Below are positions 9,235 through 18,858 of a DNA stretch of 23,520 nucleotides, one piece after another. Position 1 is the first letter of the stretch; the number at the start of each line of letters is the position of its first letter. The notes below the pieces were generated by a model. The model did no database searches and was not told the origin of the DNA. It saw only the letters and a program-made list of their open reading frames with translations. This DNA comes from Trichosporon coremiiforme (Eukaryota > Basidiomycota > Tremellomycetes > Trichosporonales > Trichosporonaceae). Made by a program: the position numbers and the translations under genes. The stretch lies in contig BCJJ01000093.1 of assembly GCA_039545355.1 (NCBI GenBank), positions 1 through 23,520 on the forward strand, read 5' to 3'.

Positions 9235-11673
9235 TCAATGCTTCATCTTCTTCTGCTTGTCGATCGCGGCGCGGAGACGGATCTGCTTCTGGCGCAGCGA
9301 CGCCTTCTTCTTCTGCATGACCTTGTTGGAGCTGCAACGTTAGCTTGAGCCCTGCGAAGAAAGGAGTGTGATACGTACTGCACGGCCATCATGAGCGGCT
9401 TGTTGCGGGCCTTCTCGCGGTTGGTGCTCGATGACGGCTTGTCCTTCATCTTCTTTCCCTTGAGGGATCCGAACTTCTCGCGGTCCTCGCGGCCGCGGCG
9501 GATGCTCTCCATGCGCTCCTCGTAGTCGGCCTTGGTCTTCTTGCGCGGGCCCAGGATCTCGTCGACCGTCAGGAACTGTCCCTGCTCCTCGACGGTGACG
9601 GTGCGCTTGGCGCGCTCGAGCTCGGCGAGCTTGCGCTTTGCCGCTGTTCCGCCCGCTGTCTCCACGGCCTTCTGCGCGGCCTTCAGCTTGAGCTCGTTCA
9701 GGAGCGCAAAGTCGGCCGGCGTAAGGATCTTCTGCTGAGCGAGCAGGGAGAGCTTCTTCGCCTCGGACGTCGCGCTCGTCGCAGTCGACACGACGCTCTT
9801 GGCGTCGTCGTCCGACTCGTCCTCAGAGTCGGACTCCTCGGCGGCACGGCGCCGTTTCCGCTTCTCACGCTTGGGCTTACCCTCGTCCTCCGAATCAGAG
9901 ATCTCGAGGTCGCCCCCGTCGCTGTCGACATCGACCCATCCATCAGACTCAGACTCGGAGTCGCTCTCAGCCTCCCAGTTCTCCCAGCCCGCCTCGTCGT
10001 CCTCGTCCATCGGCGCGTCCTCGTCGTCGCTGACGCCGCCATTCGCCTCCTTCCGCATCGCGGCAAAGTGCTCCTCGAGCAGCTCCAGGCCCTCGATGCC
10101 CTCCGCCGCGTCCTGGCCGTGGCCGTAGGCTGCGACGCCGGGGCCAATGAGACCCATGCTCGCCGCTTTGCCACGGTCTCTGCGCTTGAGCATGCCCGGG
10201 TTCACCTCACGGAACAGCTGCAGCAGACCACCCGCAGCAGTGGCAACTCCCTTGTCCTTCGACTTCTTGTACTCAACCAAATCGCCCAAAAGGTCCTCCT
10301 CCATGCACCACGGCTGGCGGCGACAGACCTCGCGAATCGCATTGATACCCGCCGCAATGACCTCGGCGCCGACACCGGGGTGCACAAACTCCTGTGCGAT
10401 CTTACGGATGACGGGCGTGAGCACGTCGGGCGGCGTGAGGTCGTGCACCGACTGCGCGAGCGAGACGAGGATCAGCGTAACCTGCAGCTGGTGGTAGGTG
10501 AGGTACTTGATGATGAAGGTGTAGAAGCCGAGGACGCAGAGCTTGTGTACGCCCATGACGCGCGAGAGGAGCTGCATGATGAGGATCTTGTGGTCGAGCG
10601 AGTACTTCTTGTCGTGTTTCTGGAGGTTGTCGTAGAGCTTCTCACCAAACGTCTGCGGGTCGTGCAGCAGCTCGAGGGCCGGGAAGTTGACGCGCTTGCC
10701 CGCGTCTTCGGCACGCTTCCGCCGCTCGTGCGACAGACCGCTCTGCGCCTTCTTCAGCAGACGCTCCTCCTTGCGTCCCGTCTTCTTGACCTTGTTCTTG
10801 TGCTCTATGCCCTTGACGTTCTTCCGGCTCGCGGCGACAGTGTCCTCGTCATCGCTGTCCTCCTCGTCGTCGTTGTCGGAGCCGAGGAAGAAGTGGATGG
10901 CCGCACTCTGCACCTTCGTGTTCGGGTGGAAGGTCGCGAGCGCCGCAATCGACACTGTCTTGGCATCCGTCCACACGCCCTTGCGCCAGAGCTCGCGCAC
11001 CATCATGACCGCCCACATCGCCTCGCCGCCCGGCTGCGTCTGCTTGCCCTTGCCCTTGTCGCCGGTGACCTCGCCGCCCATGCCAGCCTCGATCATGCCG
11101 AACAGCAGGCCCTGCACAACACGGTTCAGACGATGGTTCTTCGTGCGCTGGTTCGACGTCTTGAGGTCCGTCAGGATCGTCCTGCGCACCGTCGCACGCA
11201 GATCCTTGCCGGCATGCGGAAGCAGGGGCAGCAGCGTCTGCAGCAGCGTGATGCTGTCGATAATGTCCTTGTTGCGCAGCATGACGAGGTTGCGCACGCA
11301 CGCCTCGCGCAGGTCGCCCTTCACCATCATCATGCCACCCTCGCCGAGCAGGAGCGAGCGCAGCTGCCCAGGCAGCTCAGAGGTCAGCTGCGGGTAGCAC
11401 TGCGAGCACTGCGACACAAAGTTGATCAGGTCCGCGAACAGCTGCGTCGACTTGTCGTTGTTTCCCGAGCTTCCGGACGCAGGCGCAACGCCCTGCAGCC
11501 GCAGCAGGGACAGGTAGTGGTTGTACTGGACCATGAATTCTTCCTTGTACGCGATCGGGTCGCGCTGACATGTCAGCTAGAACAACAGTTGATAAGCTCA
11601 CCTTGACCAGATTCTGGAGTTGGGGAAGGGTATCCGTGACGAGGATACCCCTCGCTGAACGTGACTTGACCAT
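9235..11673 (-). CDS. SDA1: SDA1, 60S ribosome biogenesis factor
   Basis: Nucle(ol)ar factor needed for 60S pre-ribosome maturation and export; in yeast also linked to G1 progression and actin organisation. Exons: 11673-11602, 11564-9379 and 9331-9235; total 784 aa, close to the yeast protein (767 aa). Intron 1 is 37 nt (GTGAGCT to AGCTGACATGTCAG). Intron 2 is 47 nt (GTACGT to GCTAACGTTGCAG) and splits a His codon. Family signatures: LPQLQNLVK joined to RDPIAYKEEF at the first junction, an alpha-helical HEAT-like body with LGFYTFIIKYL, and at the C-terminus KPLMMAVH joined to SNKVMQ and SLRQKQIRLRAAIDKQKK. Two acidic stretches lie at about 250-263 and 535-585; Lys/Arg clusters near 265-300 and 587-595 look like nuclear signals. 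Skipping intron 2 would replace the conserved C-terminus with Arg-rich nonsense, so the splice is well supported. Confidence 0.97.
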
Positions 11674-12458
11674 GGTTGCTAGTTGGTCGTCGTGTGGTCG
11701 ATGAGAAGATCAGTGATCGCACCCAAGGGCCATAACAGCAGCGCGCAGCAGGAGGACGCCGAAATCACGATGAAATCAGACTTTTGGATTAGTCTCGCGC
11801 ATATTTTCATTTTCTCCCGGTTTGCCACCCACCATAGAGAGTCACTAGGTGGAGGTCAGATCTTCCGAGGTTAAGCCGGCCAGCCTCTGAGGCCCTCACC
11901 CATGCTTCTGCGCAACATTACGCGCACGGCACGCGCTAGACGCGTTAGACCTATACTTTGTGACCGTCAATGTCTCGCTCTAGACTCTGCGAGCCCTCAA
12001 TGATGACGTCGTGCTCGCGTTGTGCTCGCCCGCGACTAACTTCTCCTGTTCCGGACCCCGACACCCCGACCTACCCCTGCAGAGTGTCTTCCTTGCCGGC
12101 CCTCGGAGCCCATACCTTCCCCTCCTTGCCCGCTCGCAGCTCACTACGCACACGCTACTGACCGCAACACAAATATATGCCCTCATCCCCATCGTTCTCA
12201 CTGTTCTTCTAACTCTCACTCACACTCTTCCACGGCCACCTCCCATCTCTTACCCCAACTCATCGCGTTCTGTTCTCACCTCAAAGTCTCATTACCTGGT
12301 GTCGACTGCTCTCCACTACCTCATCTTCATGCCTCGCTAGGCTATCCTCCACTTCATTTCTTCCCATCTACTCTAAGCTCACCGCATACCATCTTCCTTC
12401 CCCCCTTCCTCGTCCTACCTTGACTGACACCACGTACTCTCTTCCTATCCCTGCCGTC
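11674..12458. promoter_or_regulatory. Divergent upstream region of SDA1 and the 12459 gene
   Basis: A 785-bp region between two divergently transcribed genes. The right part (about 12190-12450) is strongly pyrimidine-rich on the + strand, typical of a fungal core promoter and leader just before a start codon. A TATA-like AAATATATG lies near 12172. No gene-like frame was seen. Confidence 0.5.
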
Positions 12459-14345
12459 ATGGCTTCCTCCATAAACTCTCCTGGCAAGTTTCCCTCCCAA
12501 GTTCTTCGCGACCAGCGGCGCGCTGCACCCGACGTGTAAGTTTGTCCGAGGAAGGTGCAAGGAAGACCTTTAACCTGACACTTCAGATCCCCCATGGCCA
12601 CCGGTATGCGCGCTTCCAGCCCCGACATTCTTGTCCCCTCGTCAGACAATCCGGACTCGTCGCGCGGCGACGCGGCGGTGACTTCGACTCCGCTCAACTC
12701 CAAGTACCACCACAACAGCCACCACGGCTCTGGAGAAGACCCCTTCCGCACACCTCAGCATTCGGACTCTTCCCCCGACAACTCGCTGTCGACTCCCTCG
12801 ACTGCTCCCAACAGCGCGGCGTCGGCCTCCGTGGAGCTCTTCCTCGGTCCTCAGCCCCTGTCATACATTCACCTCCGTAACCGCATCTTGAACGGGGAAG
12901 AGCACAATCCCTCACCCCTGCGCCCCAAAAATGCCGACAACAATGTCGAGGTGCCGCCCTTGATGACTGTCGCCTCCAACTCGAACGTCATCGAGCGCCC
13001 CCCTCAAGTCACTCTGGTCCCTTCTGAGAAGGTCGCACCCGACACCAACGCTCCTCAGCTGTCCAAGTGGCGCCAGGAACAGTTGAAGAAAGTCAAGCCT
13101 ATCCGCCCTGTTGCTGGCGCTCGCGAGCGTCCCATTCCCCTACTCCACGGGCCTTTGTCTCTTCCCTATGCACGCAACCCAAGGTGAGCTACCTGATCTC
13201 TCCTATCCAAGCTGACCCAGCAGCGGCGTCGATGCCACTGTCGCCGACCAGAGCTCGTACATGTCTCACGTCTTCGGGTTGCGCGTGGTTAACTCGCCCG
13301 AAGGCAACGGCACGAACTCCAGCCCTCGCGTTGCTTCCGAGCCTGCGGGCCGCAACAACAACAGCGGTGGCAGCTACGCGTCCTCCAGCAACCACAACGA
13401 TAAGTCCAACCCGTTCTCGCCGCCCAACCCCAAGCAGCGCCCCATGGTTGTTCGCGACTACAACCAGGTGATCGGCATCAAAAAGGACGTCACCCAGGAA
13501 GCCCGCGATGTAAACCATCTCAAGATGTCTGCATATCTTGCTCAAGCTGTCGATGCCCGTACCCAGCTCAGTCTAGGCAAGCCTGACACAGTCATGCTCA
13601 ACCCTCCCGACAACAAGAGCCGTATCCCCTCCGACTCGTTCTTGCCTCAGTACCTTGGCAACCAGGGCGCCGACAATGAGACGACTACGTTGACTCTTAT
13701 CGACCCCTTGACCGAGCAGTTTTACACCGTCAAGGTTCCCAAGAGCTCCGTTGTCGATCCCGTCCTTGACCTCAACTCTTTTGCTAAGATTCACACTTCC
13801 ACTCCCTACTCTGGCAAGGCGGACAGCAGTATCAACTGGCGCACCAAGGGCTCCCGCTCCAACCAGGGCACCCCCATTCGCAATCTTGGCTCGCCCCACT
13901 CCATCGGGTCTTCCCCAGCTGCCACCAAGGACGCCAGCTCCTCCCCTCAAGTTCTTACTCTGGACCACTTGTACGAGAAGTTTGCCAACAAGAAGGTGCG
14001 CTATTCCGAAGGTGAGGTTCAGCTAACATCCAGGTCCCGACTACGGAGGGCATGTCCAGCTTCTCGTCTCCCAAGAGCAGCCTCTCCAAGGGCAGCACCC
14101 CCTCCTCCCTCCTCAAGGCCCTCAGTGCTCTGAACGACAACTCTGGCCGCAAGGTGAACGTCTCCGAGATTGAGCGCTTTGCCGCCAACACCAGCAAGTC
14201 TGGCCCCGTCAAGAAGAAGCGCTCCGCCTCTGGCAAGTCCCGCAATGCTGCCTCGAAGGCTGAGCCTGCCTCGCCCGGTGCGAGTCCTCAGAAAGGCACA
14301 GCCGGTCGTCGCTCGAAGCGTGCCGTCAAGAGCGTCGAGGCTTAG
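12459..14345 (+). CDS. Unrecognised Ser/Pro-rich protein (four exons)
   Basis: Exons 12459-12535, 12587-13183, 13221-13995 and 14034-14345; 586 aa. Introns are 51, 37 and 38 nt, each with GT-AG ends and a CTGAC or CTAAC branch site. The last donor is GTGCGC at 13996; the nearby GTGAGG at 14012 would break the frame. Residues 1 to about 105 are Ser/Pro/Asn-rich with several SP and TP pairs. Two better-ordered parts follow: VELFLGPQPLSYIHLRNRI (from 108) and a basic Trp/Lys stretch with LSKWRQEQLKKVKPIRP (about 185-201), ending at the conserved-looking PLLHGPLSLPYARNP. A central block (about 310-400) contains NQVIGIKKDV and VDPVLDLNSF. The last 80 residues are Lys/Arg/Ser-rich, suggesting nuclear targeting. 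The SP/TP sites suggest regulation by proline-directed kinases. I recognise no family and assign no function. The gene itself is well supported by its phases and codon use. Confidence 0.85.
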
Positions 14346-14730
14346 TTCAAGCCAAGCCTCCTAGCCACATGCCACAGTTTCCACAGCATTTCGTACCGCT
14401 TATTCGATAGAACGCGTTCTCGTAAGTTTCATACTCTGTACATAGTCAGCTTTGGGTTCCGACTGCCATCAGCGCGTTCTCCCACGTTTCCGATTCACAT
14501 TCATTTGACACTACCATACATTCTGATTAGGGGTTGTTTCCCGTTCAATGCATCGCTGTGTTCATGTGTGAGTCGGGCTGGCTGTCATCGTTTTCTGATG
14601 TGAGCTAGGTCTTGGGATAGAGCACTATGTCTCCGTCGTCAGAGTCAGTCGGATCGACCTCGAGCAACGCGCCCTTGCTGTCGATCTATGTTGAGCGATG
14701 CATAAAATATACAATGATGCGGTGATGAGA
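14346..14730. other. 3' regions of two convergent genes
   Basis: Lies between the + strand gene ending at 14345 and the mL60 gene ending at 14731 on the minus strand. It is mostly untranslated sequence, T-rich around 14390-14550. It includes the possible alternative mL60 exon at 14605-14685, listed separately. Confidence 0.5.
14605..14685 (-). other. Possible alternative last exon of the mL60 gene
   Basis: The minus strand reads 26 codons from 14685 to a TAG at 14605-14607, beginning IDSKGALLEV and ending DIVLYPKT. It is preceded directly by an acceptor-like GCTCAACATAG. The frame matches the phase-0 end of mL60 exon 1 at 14813. Splicing from that donor to 14685 would replace the usual 10-residue tail with this acidic one. 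Codon choice resembles real exons. It could also be a chance open stretch in the 3' untranslated region. Confidence 0.3.
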
Positions 14731-15097
14731 TTAGAAACCCTTGGGGTTCTCGCGGATCGTGATCTGGACTGTCAGTAGCTGTTTGCACGGTCAACATCAG
14801 CTGTCAACTCACCCTGGTCCACTTGGGGACCTTGTGGATACCCTTCCTCCATCCCCGGTACTTGGGGTCGAAGACGGTGTACTTGTCCCTGGGCTTCATC
14901 TCAGCCTCGGTCGGGAGAGCCTGGGCGCGCTCGAGACTCCGCGTCTGAACACCGGACTCGGCGACGGCAGCGATAACATCATCGACACGGCGGAGACGCT
15001 TGCGGAGGTTGGCCTTGCGGGTGGACGAGAGGCGGTACGGGACCTTCCAGAGGAGGGAGCCGTTGACGAAGGACGTAGGACGGAAAGCGCCGAACAT
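14731..15097 (-). CDS. MRPL31: Mitochondrial large ribosomal subunit protein mL60
   Basis: Fungal-specific protein of the mitochondrial 54S subunit. Exons 15097-14813 and 14763-14731 join in phase 0 across a 49-nt intron (GTGAGT to CTGACAGTCCAG); 105 aa. The start MFGAFRPT with SLLWKVPYRLS, followed by the basic TRKANLRKRLRRVD, is the family signature. The C-terminal part has YTVFDPKYRGWRKGIHKVPKWTR, joined to ITIRENPKGF. Using the nearer AG (just before TCCAG) would shift the frame and lose the conserved NPKGF end, so the second AG was chosen. An in-frame ATG 14 codons upstream exists, but MFGAF matches the family start. Confidence 0.93.
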
Positions 15098-16192
15098 GAT
15101 GAGGGTCGGACGGCGGATCGAGGGGGGAAGGGGTGTCAAAGACTGGTGGGAGGTGTCGTCCGGGTTTTTGATCGTTGGGTTCTTGTGAAAGACGGAGTGT
15201 GGAGGTCAACGACGACGGCGGTGTGTTCAACGAGCTCGATACCCGATCTTCGTGTTCTTGGTCGCTCGCGAGTGGACTTTTCGGAGGTTGAATGTCGGGC
15301 GGAAGTATACCCACATGGCTTCTCTGGCAGGAACACATGGCGTTGGTCCGAAGATACGCCGAAATTTCGATCGCGTCTGGGGCCCTTCTGCCATGCAATC
15401 GTTGCCGCCAGGCCGCTATGCCGCTGTGATGATGCATGTGAACCCCCAACTGGGATGGGAACGACGGAATGCGAACAACGTTGTGTTGCCGCGAAGCATA
15501 ACCAAGAAATGCGCAGTGCACGAGCCGCGCCAAGTCTCGAATCTCACCTTCTTGACTGATCTCTCGACCGACTCATCGATCAGCTTCGGACTCGACACTG
15601 AGCGGCAATGTCGATGAGCTGCGGCGCGCCCAACACCTGCCTGTTTCAGCGACCATCGCAACATATAACTTGCCAGGCTTGAACTATCGCCACCCAGCGA
15701 CCTCGACGACTAGCGACACTAGTGCGGTTTCGAGCACTCTACAAAAGTCTACATTGCATCGCACTGCGCCCATCGCACCGCTGCACTCCCCGCCCCACCG
15801 CCCACAGCACGTCACAGCTTGCGACTCGGCCGGCATATCACACATACTCCTCGCCCTTTGGCCCAGCGGCACAGCACGCCCGTTGGCCAACACGAGCTGT
15901 CTCTGAGGTTCGGAGTGACTCTCAACTCCACCCACGTTCTCATTTTCATAGAGCAGCAACAGCGAGTGATTCACACCGCGCTTGTCGTCAATCATCTGTT
16001 CGCTTCGACAGCCCTGCGCCCCGCCCAGCCTTCGATCGAACCTCAACCTCGATTGCAGCGAGATCGCGGCGACGCACGACGAGACGACTACACGCTTGCG
16101 TCGTCCTCGACTTACTCAGCACACCGCAACTCGTCGCACCTGTCTCAACACTCCCCTCGCCGGCCAACGGCGGTCCGTGACCCAAAGTCGCC
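15098..16192. promoter_or_regulatory. Divergent upstream region of mL60 and the RING gene
   Basis: About 1.1 kb between two divergent genes. Open frames exist on both strands, but none has a recognisable protein and they overlap each other. 15700-16190 is C/A-rich on the + strand and probably includes the RING gene's leader. Nothing else was identified. Confidence 0.45.
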
Positions 16193-18451
16193 ATGGAGAC
16201 CGCTCTGTGGAAGGTCGGCAACCCATTGCTAGCCGTCTCGCCCTGGAGTTCGAAAACATGGTTCCTGTCTCTCGCGCCGCTGGGCCACGGCGCGCAAGTC
16301 GCGTCCATGATTGCGCTTCTCGCCGTCAGCACACAGCTGAGCACCCTCGACGACGACGGCCGGGTACAGAAGCAAATCGCCATCGCGCCCAGCTACGTGC
16401 GCTGGTGCGCTATCAACATTGTGCGGCTCAGCATACATGTGCTCCTGGAATCATGGTTGGTGTACAGGCACTCGAGGCGGTATCGGCCGCAGCCGTGGTT
16501 GCTTGCGAATGCGGAGGAGGAGGGCGTGGAGGGGGGCGGGGTTGAGTTGGCCTTGGAGTACCTCAGGCCGAGGGAGGAGGTCGGACGTGTGCCGACGCCG
16601 CATCCGGATCCGTCGCCGACTTATACCATGCCGCCGTGGACTGGCGAGACGGACGTGGACTCGGCCAACGGTGAAAAGGTCGAGGAGAAGGTGGACGACC
16701 AGATGGACAAGATCAAGGACGAGAAGCTCGAGAAGTCCGAGGAGGGAAAACCCGAGGAGGCGGAGGAGAAAGTCGAGAAGGATACGGCCGTGGAGGACAA
16801 TCCCATGGAGGACAATCCCATGGAGGACAAACCCTCCAGCTCGGCCCGCACCAGCAGCTCGTCCGAGGCCGTCCCCGTCCTGATCTCTACCGCCTCAGCT
16901 TCGCACACCTGCTCTCCGACCGGCGCTTCGAGCTCTGCCAGCTCGTCACCAGGCATGTCGCGACGTGCGTGCCGCCTCGCCGCCCACTCCGACTCGTCCA
17001 AAGAGCCCGACTCCCCTGCAACTGCCGAGCAGATTCTGGCGGAGCCTCCCGCCCAAATCGCCGCCTTCACGGCCACCTCAGCAGCGGAAGCAGCCAAGAG
17101 GCGCGCAGAGCGCCTGCAACGCTATGATTCTGCCGCCTCCAACGCCGACCTCTGGGTCTGCTGCTGGGGCTTCCTGATGTGGGTCTTCGGCATGGTTGTC
17201 GCGTTTCCGTCCGAGCCGGCGCGTTCTCGGGCGCCATTGGTTTTTGCAGCAACTATGGTCGGCATGATCAGCAACTGGTTCACGGCGCTTGGATTCGCGA
17301 CGTGCTTCGTGCTCTGGAGCCTGGGGTACATTATCGTGATTGTCGCGTGGCTCCTCTGGCACCTTGGGATTATACGGGGCGCGCAACCGGTGATCTTCCC
17401 CCGGGCGGCGGCGAAAAAGCTGCCAAAGGAGGAATTGGACAAGTGCCCGCTTGTCATCTACGCCGCTGACCCGGAGGAGGACACGCCCGAGTGGGACGAC
17501 TTGCCTGGTCGTCCGCTGGCCTTTGCCGAAATCGACAGGGAAAAGCTCCCTCACCCGCTGCGCGTCCTTGGTCAGAATAAGGCGACGTGCGGCATCTGCC
17601 ATTCCGAGTTCCTCCCTCCCTGCATCAAGGACGGGCAGGAGGAGTACGAGATCGAGGTCCTGCGCGAACTGCCGTGCCTGCACACGTTCCATCGCGAGTG
17701 CGTGGACGAGTGGCTCCTGAAACACGCAGACACGTGCCCGTACTGCACCCAGAGCGTGCCGGCTATGCTGAAGGATCCCGTCAAGGCGAAGGTCGCGGGT
17801 CAGAGTCCAGGGGAACAGGGGGAGGAGTCGGGCGAGCTCGCCGAGCTGAGGAGGACCTTGTCGCGACGGCGCAGTCAACGCTCTGTTCGCACTGTGAGGT
17901 CGACCAAGTCCATCAGCTCGGTCAAGTCCAACACGTCCGCCTCGCCCGTCGGTTCCGTCCACTCGGCCAAGAACAGGGCGACGTCGAGTAGCGCTGCGAA
18001 GGGCGAGAGCTGCGAGAACTGCGAGAACTATGAGAGCTACGAGAGCTTCCAAAGCCGGAACAAGACCGGCGGCGCCGACGTAAACGACAAGACGGACGTG
18101 TGTTCAGTCTCGTCCCGTGGGTCTGAGGAATTCCACGACTCGCGCTCCGAGCCAACCCCCACGCCCATTCCCGCCGAAGACAGTGACGCGTCTCGCGCAG
18201 CCTCCCGAATTACATTCAGCACAGCCTACGAGACGGCAGCTAGTTCGCTCGCTTTAGCGAGCCTGAGGACTGCGACTCCCTCGACTCCTGACATTCCCGC
18301 GGTCCGCTCTGACATCCCCACTCGCTCTGATACGGCGACGCCGGTTATGCTCGAGGAGAGGAGAAGGAACAGGGGAATGATAGAGATGGAGATGGAGATG
18401 AAGAAGGGGAAACAGAAGGAGAGGGAGAGGGAGAGAGAGAATGGAAAATAG
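16193..18451 (+). CDS. Multi-pass membrane RING-H2 protein, probable E3 ubiquitin ligase
   Basis: Intronless, 752 aa; the ATG sits in a good context (GTCGCCATGG). N-terminal hydrophobic segments lie at about 28-48 and 68-91. A charged Glu/Lys linker follows (about 160-215), carrying a short tandem repeat of EDNPM, then a Ser-rich stretch. Further membrane segments lie at about 320-338 and 347-395. The RING-H2 finger runs from about residue 466 to 518: C-G-I-C, then LPCLHTFHREC and C-P-Y-C, giving the C3H2C3 ligand order, with the W of DEWLLKH in the usual place. The C-terminal 230 residues are Ser/Arg-rich, probably disordered, and end in an acidic/basic Glu-Arg-Lys run. From the family, it likely attaches ubiquitin to membrane or membrane-proximal substrates. 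The target and organelle cannot be told from the sequence. Confidence 0.9.
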   Translation: METALWKVGNPLLAVSPWSSKTWFLSLAPLGHGAQVASMIALLAVSTQLSTLDDDGRVQKQIAIAPSYVRWCAINIVRLSIHVLLESWLVYRHSRRYRPQPWLLANAEEEGVEGGGVELALEYLRPREEVGRVPTPHPDPSPTYTMPPWTGETDVDSANGEKVEEKVDDQMDKIKDEKLEKSEEGKPEEAEEKVEKDTAVEDNPMEDNPMEDKPSSSARTSSSSEAVPVLISTASASHTCSPTGASSSASSSPGMSRRACRLAAHSDSSKEPDSPATAEQILAEPPAQIAAFTATSAAEAAKRRAERLQRYDSAASNADLWVCCWGFLMWVFGMVVAFPSEPARSRAPLVFAATMVGMISNWFTALGFATCFVLWSLGYIIVIVAWLLWHLGIIRGAQPVIFPRAAAKKLPKEELDKCPLVIYAADPEEDTPEWDDLPGRPLAFAEIDREKLPHPLRVLGQNKATCGICHSEFLPPCIKDGQEEYEIEVLRELPCLHTFHRECVDEWLLKHADTCPYCTQSVPAMLKDPVKAKVAGQSPGEQGEESGELAELRRTLSRRRSQRSVRTVRSTKSISSVKSNTSASPVGSVHSAKNRATSSSAAKGESCENCENYESYESFQSRNKTGGADVNDKTDVCSVSSRGSEEFHDSRSEPTPTPIPAEDSDASRAASRITFSTAYETAASSLALASLRTATPSTPDIPAVRSDIPTRSDTATPVMLEERRRNRGMIEMEMEMKKGKQKERERERENGK
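16793..16834. repeat. 15-bp tandem repeat inside the RING gene
   Basis: GAGGACAATCCCATG occurs twice (16793-16807, 16808-16822), followed by a partial third copy. It encodes EDNPM repeats and keeps the frame. Confidence 0.85.
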
Positions 18452-18728
18452 AAGTTGGTTGTTCATATACTAGGGTGTAGCATATTTGTCATCTCTCATG
18501 TCAAGTGTTTCATCTCACGCAAAGTGCTGCGTCTACTGCCACTCTGCCTTCGTTCTGTGGCTGCTCTGCAGACCGTCGACGACGAGTGGCCCACTCGCCT
18601 CGCTGCGCTCTCCGAGTTACTGCATATCCGATGCATTTAATGCTATGTTTGTTTTCTAATGAAAAGTCTGATTACCCTTGAACAAGGGATAGTTATTGCT
18701 TTTGATGTAATTACTTCCTCCTTCCTCC

Positions 18729-18758
18729 TCAACTCGGTTCAACTCGGCTCAACTCGAC
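18729..18758. repeat. Three copies of a 10-mer, TCAACTCGGY
   Basis: Units start at 18729, 18739 and 18749; the third has GAC in place of GGY at its end. Confidence 0.75.
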
Positions 18759-18818
18759 TCAGACGACGAGACTAGAGCTCGCTCGGCGCTCGGTCTACAA
18801 CCCCGTGCTTTGGGCTCA

Positions 18819-18845
18819 GCCTCGCGAGCCTCGCGAGCCTCGCCA
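18819..18845. repeat. Three copies of the 9-mer GCCTCGCGA
   Basis: Units at 18819, 18828 and 18837, the last with one change. It lies just downstream of the SCP160 stop codon. Confidence 0.75.
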
Positions 18846-18858
18846 CGCTCGGCATCGC

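Larger units (their letters stand above)
18452..18858. other. Convergent 3' regions of the RING gene and SCP160
   Basis: A 407-bp spacer between two stop codons facing each other. A minus-strand ATTAAA near 18636-18641 could be an SCP160 polyadenylation signal. Two short tandem repeats lie at 18729-18758 (TCAACTCGGY, three copies) and 18819-18845 (GCCTCGCGA, three copies). No gene. Confidence 0.5.

Noticed and set aside
10068..11606. 512-codon + strand frame opposite SDA1
   Set aside because: Codon-aligned antisense of SDA1, open for the same codon-bias reason; no protein features.
14011..14033. GTGAGG at 14012 as the donor of the third intron in the 12459 gene
   Set aside because: It leaves the wrong phase; GTGCGC at 13996 gives an exact in-frame join to the last exon.
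14764..14774. Nearer acceptor AG in the mL60 intron
   Set aside because: It shifts the frame and loses the conserved NPKGF C-terminus.
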